In this document: in pieces, positions 17,332 through 26,462 of the stretch
Numbering within the stretch: the stretch's first letter is position 1
Layout of the letters: each line of letters starts with the position of its first letter
From: a virus
Strand: one strand, 5' to 3'
DNA length: 27,934 nucleotides
IMG/VR virus record: IMGVR_UViG_3300031974_004842
Coordinates: 1-27,934 of that record
Position numbers and translations under genes: made by a program
Notes under the pieces: model-generated
Databases searched by the model: none
What the model saw: only the letters and a program-made list of their open reading frames with translations
What the model was told of the DNA's origin: nothing

Positions 17332-18843
17332 ATGGCTGCATTCGTAACAGATCAATTTAGAATATTGAATGCTAGTAATTTTGTAGATTCCGTATCCGAT
17401 GAAAATAATTCATATTATGCTTTTTTGGGTCTCTCAAATCCTACTGCAGTAGGATTTGGAAGAACATCGGAATGGGATACAAACGTCCCTAGTCCTACAG
17501 ATAATTTTCAGTATAGTTCTCATTATAAAGATACTGCATTATTTGGTAAAAAAATAACATCTTCAAATGCAAGAAGAGTAATAAGAAAGGTTGAGTGGAC
17601 TGCAAATACTGCCTATGACATGTATAGACATGATTATAGTAATCTCAACCCTACTCCAGTTTCTGGAACTTTGAGATTGTATGATGCAAATTATTATGTT
17701 ATTACTAGTGAATTCAAAGTATTCATTTGTATAGATAATGGATCTTCTGGAACAAATACTCCAAATAGGTCTTTATATGAACCTACATCAACTCAGGTCG
17801 AACCTTCCCAAGCGGGTTTAGGGGATGATGGTTATCTGTGGAAATATTTGTTTACAATTTCTCCATCCGATATAATAAAATTTGATTCCACTCAATATGT
17901 TGCTCTTCCCAATGATTGGAGCACTAGTACTAATACAGATATTGAAACAATTAGAGAAGGTGGAGACTATAATATACAACCAAATCAGATTAAAAAGGTA
18001 TATGTGGAGAATGGTGGAACAGGATATGATAGTGGAACATATAATATTATTGGTGATGGATCGGGAGCTCAAGTATCATTAAATGTCTCTACTAGTGGTG
18101 TCATCCAATCAGTAGATATTAGTAGTGGAGGATCTGGATACACATTTGGTGTTGTTGACCTTTCATCAAATCCAGGAACGGGAGCAAAATTAATACCTAT
18201 TATACCACCATCAAGAGGTCATGGTTATGACATTTACAAAGAATTGGGTGCTGATAGAGTATTAATGTATTCAAGATTTGATGATTCCACAAAAGATTTT
18301 CCTATAGACACTAAATTTTCTCAGATTGGAATTATAAAAAATCCAGAACAATATTCATCACAAACAATTTATTCTGGAAATACGTTTTCATCACTATACT
18401 CTATTGTACTGACTTCTATTCCAAGTTCTTTTAATATCGGTGATGAGATTACCCAAATTCAAGGTACTGTAACTGCAAAGGGTTATGTAGCATCTATTGA
18501 TAGTGAAACAAAGGTTTTGAAATACTATCAAGACAGATCTTTAGCATTTTCTAATGGTTACGATCAGCAGGATAGTGACAACAATACTGGTCTATATGAG
18601 TTTAATAATAGTAATATTATTTCATTTGACAGTGGAGGATCTGCAAATGTTGATAGTTCTGTGAGTGGTTCTACTATCACAATAGACAATAAATTGATTG
18701 ATCTTGGATCCAATTTTACAAATGGTCTTGCAAATCCAGAGATAAATAACAAGACAGGGGATATTATTTACATAGACAACAGACCTGTTGTCGAAAGAGA
18801 CTCTAGACAAAAAGAAGACATTAAAATTATTCTGGAATTCTAA
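17332..18843 (+). CDS. 8: Baseplate wedge subunit gp8 with a glycine-rich insert
   Basis: A 503-residue protein. Two stretches match T4 gp8 as recalled: 'GDDGYLWKYLFTISPSD' (164-180; T4 'GDGYVWEYLFEIPPD') and the C-terminal 'GDIIYIDNRPVVERDS' (T4 'GEMIYMENRPPIIMAM'), followed by a hydrophobic strand at the very C-terminus as in T4. The N-terminus 'VTDQFRILNASNFVDSV' and 'FGRTSEWD' also fit. gp8 dimers sit on the wedge and hold gp7 and gp10. T4 gp8 has 334 residues. Much of the extra length is an insert at about 205-290 carrying two repeats, 'ENGGTGYDSGTYNI' and 'SSGGSGYTFG', of the same family as in the two giant proteins. It has its own late promoter. The ATG at 17332 has no Shine-Dalgarno. 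Confidence 0.85.
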   Translation: MAAFVTDQFRILNASNFVDSVSDENNSYYAFLGLSNPTAVGFGRTSEWDTNVPSPTDNFQYSSHYKDTALFGKKITSSNARRVIRKVEWTANTAYDMYRHDYSNLNPTPVSGTLRLYDANYYVITSEFKVFICIDNGSSGTNTPNRSLYEPTSTQVEPSQAGLGDDGYLWKYLFTISPSDIIKFDSTQYVALPNDWSTSTNTDIETIREGGDYNIQPNQIKKVYVENGGTGYDSGTYNIIGDGSGAQVSLNVSTSGVIQSVDISSGGSGYTFGVVDLSSNPGTGAKLIPIIPPSRGHGYDIYKELGADRVLMYSRFDDSTKDFPIDTKFSQIGIIKNPEQYSSQTIYSGNTFSSLYSIVLTSIPSSFNIGDEITQIQGTVTAKGYVASIDSETKVLKYYQDRSLAFSNGYDQQDSDNNTGLYEFNNSNIISFDSGGSANVDSSVSGSTITIDNKLIDLGSNFTNGLANPEINNKTGDIIYIDNRPVVERDSRQKEDIKIILEF

Positions 18844-18848
18844 AAAAG

Positions 18849-21800
18849 ATGGCACAAAAAACCGATTTAAACATCAGTCCATATTATGATGATTTTGATA
18901 AGAATAAAAACTTTTATAAAGTTTTATTCAAACCAGGATATCCTGTCCAGTCTAGAGAATTAAATAATCTCCAATCAATTTTACAAAATCAAGTAGAGTC
19001 GTTTGGTACTAATATTTTTAAAGAAGGAACAGTCGTCGTTCCTGGTTCAACTTCTTATGATAATCAGTTCAATTCGGTAAAACTGAATTCAACTAATTTT
19101 GGTGTAGATGTTTCCATATACATTAATAACTTTATCGGAAAGACTATAACGGGTTCTTCTTCAGGTGTGAAAGCATCTATACAGTATATTGCCTTTCCCT
19201 CCGAAAGTGATACTGTAGAAAATATTACTTTATATGTAAAATATTTAACCTCCGGCAATGATTCTGAATTAGATACATTTTTGGATGAAGAAACATTAAC
19301 TGCAGATGAGAATGTAGTTTACGGTAATACAACAATTAATGCCGGAACTCCTTTTGCATCTCTAGTTTCTTCTGATGCAACATCAATTGGATCCGCAGTT
19401 TCTATTGATGATGGAGTTTATTTTGTCAGGGGAACTTTTGTTGATGTATTAAAGCAGACAATTATATTAGATTACTATACTAATACTCCCAATTACAGAG
19501 TTGGATTGAAGATAAATGAAACTGTTGTAAAAGCAAATGATGATGAGTCTTTGTATGATAATGCAAAGGGATTTACCAATTATGCCGCACCTGGAGCAGA
19601 TAGATTTAAGATATCTCTAACGTTAACTAAAAAACCATTAACTGATTTAAATGATGTTGATTTTATAGAAATACTTAGAGTTGATGATGGTAAAATAAAG
19701 AAAATTCAAAATAAAACAGTTTACAATATAATTAGAGACTATATTGCAGAAAGAACTTATGATGAGTCTGGACATTATACTGTAGATGAATTTAGTGTCA
19801 GTTTGGTAGAGTCTTTAAATGATAGACTCGGAAATGATGGATTATTTCTGGAAAATGAAGTTACTGAAGATGGAAATGATCCATCAGATGATTTAATGTG
19901 TGTCCAGGTTTCTCCTGGAAAGGCATATGTTGCTGGATATGATGTCGAATTAGATGGTGAGAGAAACGTTGATGTAGAGAAACCCAGAGACACTGAAAAT
20001 GTTTCATCCATAAATGTTCCTTTTGAAATGGGACATCTTTTGAGAGTTAATAATGTTGATGGAGCACCGGAAGAAAATACCATTATTGATTTACAAGATC
20101 AATTTAAGGGAGATAGTCCATCAACTATTGGTAAAGAACGAGTATATACATTTAATTTAACTGATGCTGCATATTCTGGTGCAGCAACTCAATGGGATTT
20201 ATATCTATATGATATTCAGACATACACCAACTTAACATTTAACAGAAGTGTAACTGGTACAGAAGTTCCTCAAACTTCTTTTATAAGAGGAAAAAGTAGT
20301 GGTGCAAGTGGATATGCAGTTGCTGCAGGCAGTGGCACGTCTTTGGATATCTATCAAACATCGGGAACTTTTGTTGCAGATGAGCAGGTAACAATTAATG
20401 GTGTTGATGCTGCATTAAGCATCAAAGAGTTTACTGTTTATGGAATTAGGGATATCAAATCCGTTTATCAAACTGGACTAATTGCATTTGATGCAGATAC
20501 TGTCTTAAGTACCAAAAAAATTAATGGAATTTCACAAGTCAATATTTCCGGAAGTAACGTAACAAGTCCCGGAAAACTTTTTACTGGAATTCAAGTTGGA
20601 GATGTTCTTACTTATCAAGATGGATCTAATTTAAGATATAATAGAATTAGTGATATATCACCAAGCTTAGATTCATTAACAGTTTCTGCGATTACATCAG
20701 TTTCTGGTGTTTTTGTAGGTACACTTGGATCTGGACAATTTGCAGCAAATCTTGGATATACTGAAATAAGGAACAGTGAAAATGCATTCTTATATGCAAA
20801 TCTTCCAGATGTAAATGTTTCTTCAGTCAATCTTTCAGATTCTCAATTATCCATAACTAGACAACTCACAGCACAATCTACTGATGTAAATGGACAACTA
20901 ACATTTAATTTAGCTGATGTGACTGGAGTTACAGATGCATCATTTGAGTCATTTGATCAGGAAAGATATTCTGTTCATTACAATGGTGGAGGTATTGGAA
21001 CCATAACTTCAGATACCTTCAATTTGAGTGGCAATGTAGTTACTATTGAGGGGTTGACACCTAGTCAGTCAGTAGTTGTAAACGCAACTTTAGTAAAAAA
21101 TAATATCCAAAGTAAAATTAAGGAATATACAAGAAGTGCATTAAATGTTGTAAATCTTTCCACTCTTGTTCGTTCTGGTGCTGCAACAAGTGATTCTATT
21201 GTTGATGGATTAACATACAATCAATATTATGGATTAAGAGTTCAAGATGATCAGATTTCTCTCAATGTTCCTGATGTATCTGAAATTATTGCTGTTTATG
21301 AGTCAACGACTACTGGAGACCCAGTTTTAGATAGAATCGAGTTTTCCTCATTATCTCAAGTAGATACTGACGCAATTATCGGTGAAAATATCATTGGATC
21401 TGATAGTGGTGCTGTGGCAAGAATTGTCCAAAATTCATCAACACCAGCAACACCAGCAATCCCCACAAATAATCTTGGAATAGTTTATTTAAGCTCTGAG
21501 AGATTTACTTTAGGAGAAAATGTAACATTTGCAGAATCAAACATAAAATCAACTGTAGTATCAATTACTCTCGGAAAATATAAGAATATTACAAATAATT
21601 TTGAACTAGACAAAGGGCAAAGAAATGAATATTATGATTATTCTAGAATCGTAAGAGTTGGTAATAATATACCACAAAGGCGTGTATCAATTGTATACGA
21701 TTATTATACTGTTCCATCATCCGATAATGGTGATGTATTTACTGTCCTCAGTTATGATGCGGATAGATTCTCAAAAGATATTCCTGAAATAGGAACAAGA

Positions 21801-24800
21801 AATGATAGAGCATCTGATACCCTTGACTTTAGACCAAGAGTACAGGAATTTACTGTAACAACATCATCACCATTTGATTTTTCATCTAGAAGTTTTGGAT
21901 CAGATCCTAAATTTGTATTGAAACCTGGAGAGGGATCACTGATTGGATATGATTTTTATCTTCCAAGAATTGACAGAGTTTATCTGGACAAGTTTGGAAA
22001 TGTGATAGTCAAAAAGGGCATTTCTTCTACAGAACCACAACCACCATCAAATGAAGATTTTGATTTAATGCAGTTGGGTCAGATCAATCTCCCACCATAT
22101 CTTTATAATGTTGATGATGTTTCTATTCAATTGCTGGAGAATAGAAGATATACGATGAGAGATATTGGTTCTATTGAGGACAGAGTAGAAAATCTTGAGA
22201 GATATACATCATTAAGTTTACTTGAAGTTGGAACAGAGTCATTAAGAATAGAGGATTCTGAAGGAAATAGCAGATTCAAATCTGGCATTTTTGTTGATGA
22301 TTTTGTGGATTCTTCACTTTCCGATGACGAATTGACCAACGCAGATATAATTAGTGGGCAATTGAGACCAAGAATATTCAGAAACACTATTCAACAAAGA
22401 CCTATTCCTGCAACAGAAATTGCTGAAAATGAATTAGATCTTTCTGAAAATTATGATTTATTAGATCCAAATGTACAAAAAACTGGAAATGTAATTACAT
22501 TAAAATATGATTCTATTGATTGGTTGCAACAACCTTTTGCAACAACTGTAGAAAATGTAAATCCATTCCATGTTGTCGAATACATTGGAGAAATTAAATT
22601 ATCCCCAAATACTGATAATTGGGTAAGAACTATTAGAATTCCTCCAAAAACAATCACAAGAACTGTGAATAGAACCAGCACTATCAGTGTTTGGGGTCGT
22701 ACAGGCAGACAAGTACGTTTTTGGCAGAATAGGGGATCCTCATTCACAATTAGTGGATGGGCATTTGGAGGATTTTTACTAAGACGACCCTTTTCTCAAA
22801 GGACCGATGGTAGAGCCACTCCAAGAGCAAGATTTACATCGAGGAGAATCCAAATACCATCAAGAATAAGAAATATTCTGAATCGATTAAGAAATCCACG
22901 AAGGTCTGTATCAAGCAGAACACGAGATGTACTTCTTTCTTCAGGGATAGAAAAGTATATTAGATCTAGAAATATTTCGTTCTTTGGTACTGGGTTTAGA
23001 CCTCTCGCAAGACACTATCAGTTCTTTGATAGTCATAGTAATGTAGATTTTATTCCAAAACTTGTTGAAATTGCAAATAGTGCAACTTTAGAAAATTATG
23101 GAACTAATTCCGGTTCTTTCAGAACTGGAGAAACTATTCAAGTATATTCTAGTGGAAAGAAAATCGGAACTTTTAGATTAGCATCTTCCAATCATAAAAC
23201 TGGAAAATTTAATGCACCTACATTTACATACACCACAAATCCATATGTAACATCGGAAAATATTTCATCTGGATATAGTCAATCATCAAAAACTTTAAAT
23301 ATTGACTTGAATTCTCTTTCTGCAGAAGCTCAAGGAAATTTCAATGGATATTTGAAAAAGGGTGCAAAGATAGTTGGGCAAACCAGTGGTGCAGTTGCAT
23401 ATGTGAAAGACTTGAGACTTATTTCTGATGCAAATGGTGCTTTATTTGGATCTACTTTTATTAGAAATCCACATACAAGTCCAGCACCAAATCCAAGAAT
23501 TACTACAGGAAGAAAAACCTATAGATTAACTAGTAGCTCCACAAATCAAGAACAACTTCCAGGAAGTAAATTAATATCTTTTGGGGAAACTTCTTATACT
23601 GCTACTGGTACATTCAGAAGAGTTCAAAAACAAACTACAGTAACTACTACAGTTACAAGATTTAGATTAAGAGTAAGAAGGGATCCATTAGCACAATCAT
23701 TTACAGTTGGTAGAGATATTAGTGCTCCAGATCTTAGTGGTAATGGACCAAGTGACGATGATAATGGAGTTTTCTTGACTGCGGTTGATTTATTCTTCTC
23801 ATCAAAACCAGGTGGAAATGAACCTCTGACTGTTGAGATAAGAACAATGCAGTTGGGTATACCAACTCTAGATGTCATAGGAGAATCGAAGACATTAACT
23901 CCAAGTGAAATTTCTATATCTGCTGATGGTGAAACCGCCACTAGAGTAACATTTGATAGTCCAATCTATCTTCCACCAGGTGATGAATATGCATTAGTAC
24001 TTCTTGCCCCAACTTCAGACCAATATGAAGTCTGGACAGCAAAGATGGGTGAAAAAACTATTTCTACTCGTAATCTTCCTGCATCTGAATCCATCAAATA
24101 TAGTAAGCAATTTGCAATGGGAAGTCTATTTAAATCTCAAAATGGTTCTATTTGGACTCCATCACAAGAGTCGGATCTTAAATTTAAATTATATAAGGCA
24201 AAATTCGCAGCAAATACTGGAATTGTGCATTTTGGTAATCCACCTCTTGACGAAAGTAATGGATATGTACCAACACTACAAGAAAATGCGATTACTTCAT
24301 TACCTAAAAATATAACTTTAGGAATTACTACGGTTACAGATGCTGGTCTAATTAATATTTTATCCGAAGGTAGAAGAATTCCCGGTGCTGCACCAAATAG
24401 TTCTGGAGTTATATCCTTTGTCGGAAGTGAAGTGACAGGAACAACAATCACAGATGCTGGATTAAATTATACAACCAGAACTAATGTTGAAACCTTCAAT
24501 GTTTTTGGATCTGGATCTGGTTTAACCTTTGATATTGATACAGTAGGTGCAAGTGGTGAAATTACAGGACTCTCTATTGCAAGTGCAGGAAATGGATATA
24601 GGGAGGGTGATGTTGTTACAATCGTAAATGCTGCTAATGAAACTGGAAGAGATGCAATTATTACAATTAGTACAATTAATGGTATCGATACATTATATCT
24701 TACCAACGTTCAAGGTGAAGTTGGTAGTGGAAAAGCATTCCAAGTTGGTGCATCTTTAAGTTACTATGATACTGATTCTACCACAGTCTCTTTAGCATCA

Positions 24801-26207
24801 ACTACATTGACTGATAGGACATCTGAAGATGGTGGTATCTTCTCGGGCAATTATCTGAAAGTTGATCATTTCAATCATAATATGTATGCAAATAATAATA
24901 AATTGACATTAGATAATATTATATCCGATACTGCACCAACATCTCTTACGGCAAATTTATTATCTAGTGAATCAGCTACTATTGAAGTTAGTGATTCATC
25001 AATTTATGAGAATTTTGAAGGTCAACCTGTTGGAGCATCAAATCCTGGATATGTAAAAATTGGTGATGAAGTTATTGAATATCAATCTGTTACTACGGGC
25101 CAATTGGGAACTCTAAGTAGAGGTATTCAAGGCATTGCCCAAAATCATGATATAAACTCTGAGGTATTTAAGTACGAATATTCTGGAATTTCATTGAGAA
25201 GAATTAATGGAGTTGTATATGATATTTCTGATGTCGATATCAGAGATAATTCTTATTATATTGAAGTTGATAGGGGAGCAACATCCACTATTGAAGGTCA
25301 AAATATAGGGGTTAATAGATCATCCGATGGAACTTATTCTCAATTATCATTTGCAACAGAATTGAATGGTGGTGGAAATGAAATTAATGCGACCGAAAAT
25401 ATTATGTTCAATAGAATTAACCCAAGATATGATCTTTTGATTCCAGGATCTCAAACATCTATAACATCAAATATAAGAACTACAACAGGAACTAGTATTG
25501 ATGGAAATGAAACTTCTTTTGTTCTCGGAAATGTTCTTGAGGAAGTAACTCCAAACGAAGAAAATGAATTAAGTTCTGTTCGTATGGTTTGTTCGAGAGT
25601 AAATGAACTCAATCAATCTGCATTTGATGCATCTGTAGGGAGAAGATCATTTAAATCAACTCTCACATTAAATACTACCGATGAAAATCTTTCTCCGGTT
25701 GTTTTTATTGATACATCTACAGTGGAATTTATATCCGATAATATCAATAGACCTGTAACGGATTTTGTAAATGATTCTGGTGCAAATTCAATATTTAATG
25801 ATCCACATTCTGCAGTATATGTTTCGAATATTATAACACTTGCTCAACCAGCATCTTCCTTAAAAGTTATATTAAGTGCATATAGACCAGATTCTGCAGA
25901 TATTAGAGTTCTTTATCAGTTAGTCAGAGATGATTCTACTGATGTTGAACAGGAATTTGAATTGTTCCCAGGATATGATAATTTAGAAACAACTTCTGAT
26001 GGTATTAGAGTTGTAGATCCTTCATTAAATAATGGAAGACCTGATGTTAGAGTTCCTGCAAGTCAAAAGAATCAGTTCTTGGAATATGAGTTTACTAACA
26101 ATGATCTGCCAGAATTTACTGGTTATAGAATTAAAATTGTGATGGCATCGTCGGATCAGGCAAATTATCCAGTTATAAATGATCTTAGAACTATTGCATT
26201 GAGATGA
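18849..26207 (+). CDS. Giant DUF4815-type virion structural protein (2,452 aa)
   Basis: The N-terminal region (about 1-260), with 'ISPYYDDFDKNKNFYKVLF', 'PVQSRELNNLQSILQNQVE' and 'GVYFVRGTFVDV', matches my memory of DUF4815, found in tail proteins of marine phages. Later parts include 'GE.I.GS.SGA.A.V' repeats (near 840 and 1495), an arginine-rich stretch (1268-1391) and a region starting 'RDPLAQSFTV' (1611 on) that looks like a beta-sandwich ('VDLFFSSKPGG', 'VTFDSPIYLPPGDEYALVLL', 'MGSLFKSQNGSIWTPSQ'). A 'GNGYREGD' module (1858-1944), an 'IGDEVIEYQSV' module (about 2035-2110) and a C-terminal beta domain ending 'FTGYRIKIVMASSDQANYPV' complete it. It takes the place of T4 gp9/gp10 after gp8, so a peripheral baseplate or fibre-attachment role is likely but inferred. 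It starts five bases after the gp8 stop. Confidence 0.78.
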   Translation: MAQKTDLNISPYYDDFDKNKNFYKVLFKPGYPVQSRELNNLQSILQNQVESFGTNIFKEGTVVVPGSTSYDNQFNSVKLNSTNFGVDVSIYINNFIGKTITGSSSGVKASIQYIAFPSESDTVENITLYVKYLTSGNDSELDTFLDEETLTADENVVYGNTTINAGTPFASLVSSDATSIGSAVSIDDGVYFVRGTFVDVLKQTIILDYYTNTPNYRVGLKINETVVKANDDESLYDNAKGFTNYAAPGADRFKISLTLTKKPLTDLNDVDFIEILRVDDGKIKKIQNKTVYNIIRDYIAERTYDESGHYTVDEFSVSLVESLNDRLGNDGLFLENEVTEDGNDPSDDLMCVQVSPGKAYVAGYDVELDGERNVDVEKPRDTENVSSINVPFEMGHLLRVNNVDGAPEENTIIDLQDQFKGDSPSTIGKERVYTFNLTDAAYSGAATQWDLYLYDIQTYTNLTFNRSVTGTEVPQTSFIRGKSSGASGYAVAAGSGTSLDIYQTSGTFVADEQVTINGVDAALSIKEFTVYGIRDIKSVYQTGLIAFDADTVLSTKKINGISQVNISGSNVTSPGKLFTGIQVGDVLTYQDGSNLRYNRISDISPSLDSLTVSAITSVSGVFVGTLGSGQFAANLGYTEIRNSENAFLYANLPDVNVSSVNLSDSQLSITRQLTAQSTDVNGQLTFNLADVTGVTDASFESFDQERYSVHYNGGGIGTITSDTFNLSGNVVTIEGLTPSQSVVVNATLVKNNIQSKIKEYTRSALNVVNLSTLVRSGAATSDSIVDGLTYNQYYGLRVQDDQISLNVPDVSEIIAVYESTTTGDPVLDRIEFSSLSQVDTDAIIGENIIGSDSGAVARIVQNSSTPATPAIPTNNLGIVYLSSERFTLGENVTFAESNIKSTVVSITLGKYKNITNNFELDKGQRNEYYDYSRIVRVGNNIPQRRVSIVYDYYTVPSSDNGDVFTVLSYDADRFSKDIPEIGTRNDRASDTLDFRPRVQEFTVTTSSPFDFSSRSFGSDPKFVLKPGEGSLIGYDFYLPRIDRVYLDKFGNVIVKKGISSTEPQPPSNEDFDLMQLGQINLPPYLYNVDDVSIQLLENRRYTMRDIGSIEDRVENLERYTSLSLLEVGTESLRIEDSEGNSRFKSGIFVDDFVDSSLSDDELTNADIISGQLRPRIFRNTIQQRPIPATEIAENELDLSENYDLLDPNVQKTGNVITLKYDSIDWLQQPFATTVENVNPFHVVEYIGEIKLSPNTDNWVRTIRIPPKTITRTVNRTSTISVWGRTGRQVRFWQNRGSSFTISGWAFGGFLLRRPFSQRTDGRATPRARFTSRRIQIPSRIRNILNRLRNPRRSVSSRTRDVLLSSGIEKYIRSRNISFFGTGFRPLARHYQFFDSHSNVDFIPKLVEIANSATLENYGTNSGSFRTGETIQVYSSGKKIGTFRLASSNHKTGKFNAPTFTYTTNPYVTSENISSGYSQSSKTLNIDLNSLSAEAQGNFNGYLKKGAKIVGQTSGAVAYVKDLRLISDANGALFGSTFIRNPHTSPAPNPRITTGRKTYRLTSSSTNQEQLPGSKLISFGETSYTATGTFRRVQKQTTVTTTVTRFRLRVRRDPLAQSFTVGRDISAPDLSGNGPSDDDNGVFLTAVDLFFSSKPGGNEPLTVEIRTMQLGIPTLDVIGESKTLTPSEISISADGETATRVTFDSPIYLPPGDEYALVLLAPTSDQYEVWTAKMGEKTISTRNLPASESIKYSKQFAMGSLFKSQNGSIWTPSQESDLKFKLYKAKFAANTGIVHFGNPPLDESNGYVPTLQENAITSLPKNITLGITTVTDAGLINILSEGRRIPGAAPNSSGVISFVGSEVTGTTITDAGLNYTTRTNVETFNVFGSGSGLTFDIDTVGASGEITGLSIASAGNGYREGDVVTIVNAANETGRDAIITISTINGIDTLYLTNVQGEVGSGKAFQVGASLSYYDTDSTTVSLASTTLTDRTSEDGGIFSGNYLKVDHFNHNMYANNNKLTLDNIISDTAPTSLTANLLSSESATIEVSDSSIYENFEGQPVGASNPGYVKIGDEVIEYQSVTTGQLGTLSRGIQGIAQNHDINSEVFKYEYSGISLRRINGVVYDISDVDIRDNSYYIEVDRGATSTIEGQNIGVNRSSDGTYSQLSFATELNGGGNEINATENIMFNRINPRYDLLIPGSQTSITSNIRTTTGTSIDGNETSFVLGNVLEEVTPNEENELSSVRMVCSRVNELNQSAFDASVGRRSFKSTLTLNTTDENLSPVVFIDTSTVEFISDNINRPVTDFVNDSGANSIFNDPHSAVYVSNIITLAQPASSLKVILSAYRPDSADIRVLYQLVRDDSTDVEQEFELFPGYDNLETTSDGIRVVDPSLNNGRPDVRVPASQKNQFLEYEFTNNDLPEFTGYRIKIVMASSDQANYPVINDLRTIALR

Positions 26208-26407
26208 AGAAATTAGTAAAAGTAAAAGATCATCCTCATCTTTATCGAGATGAGGATACTGGTGCAATTATCAATTATGATACTGTTGGATATAATGCAA
26301 GAATTAAAAAAATTGAATCTCAAAAATCCCAAAAAGAAGAACTTGATAATATGAAAAAAGACATAGAAGAAATAAAATTATTACTTAAAGATTTTCTGAA
26401 TAAATAA
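26204..26407 (+). CDS. Small coiled-coil protein (67 aa)
   Basis: The ATG overlaps the stop of the giant gene in ATGA, implying translational coupling. The first half, 'VKDHPHLYRDEDTGAIINYD', looks like a compact conserved segment with His and acidic residues. The second half, from about residue 34 ('IKKIESQKSQKEELDNMKKD', 'IEEIKLLLKDFLN'), is a charged amphipathic helix with heptad spacing, likely a coiled coil. I recall similar short proteins beside tail genes of cyanophages, annotated as hypothetical. A role as an assembly chaperone or small virion component for the giant protein is conjecture. The gene holds a strong internal hairpin (26232-26257). Confidence 0.72.
   Translation: MKKLVKVKDHPHLYRDEDTGAIINYDTVGYNARIKKIESQKSQKEELDNMKKDIEEIKLLLKDFLNK
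26232..26257 (+). repeat. Perfect 10-bp inverted repeat inside the 67-aa gene
   Basis: ATCCTCATCT (26232-26241) and AGATGAGGAT (26248-26257) are perfect reverse complements around TTATCG. In mRNA this would be a stable hairpin 26 bases after the start codon at 26204-26206. No T-run follows, so it is not a standard terminator. It encodes the 'HPHLYRDED' part of the protein. Confidence 0.6.
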
Positions 26408-26426
26408 GACCCACTTTATTTGATAA

Positions 26427-26434
26427 TATAAATA
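26427..26434 (+). promoter_or_regulatory. T4-type late promoter upstream of the 112-aa gene
   Basis: An exact TATAAATA in the 55-base gap between 26407 and 26463, extended to TATAAATATCTAAA exactly as before gp8. It should drive the 112-residue gene, the fibre-like gene and the gp13-like gene, which overlap one another by one base. Confidence 0.78.
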
Positions 26435-26447
26435 TCTAAAGGAACAT

Positions 26448-26459
26448 ATGCTCATCTGA
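26448..26459 (+). other. Three-codon leader reading frame
   Basis: ATG CTC ATC TGA follows a Shine-Dalgarno-like AAAGGAA (26438-26444) with normal spacing. Its stop is three bases before the ATG at 26463, which is too far from that site to use it well. It could be a minicistron that delivers ribosomes to the next start, or a chance arrangement. Confidence 0.3.
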
Positions 26460-26462
26460 ATA

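Noticed and set aside
18840-18852. A-rich run CTAAAAAAG at the gp8/giant junction as a frameshift site joining the two proteins
   Set aside because: gp8 ends with its normal C-terminal motif and the giant starts with its own conserved N-terminus, so no fusion is needed.
21440-21475. Short ACACCAGCA direct repeat encoding 'TPATPAIP'
   Set aside because: Two nine-base copies only. A small Pro/Ala linker is the simple explanation.
26395-26420. AAATAA...TTATTT stem after the 67-aa gene as a terminator
   Set aside because: The stem is all A-T and short, and it is directly followed by a promoter. Not distinguishable from background in this sequence.
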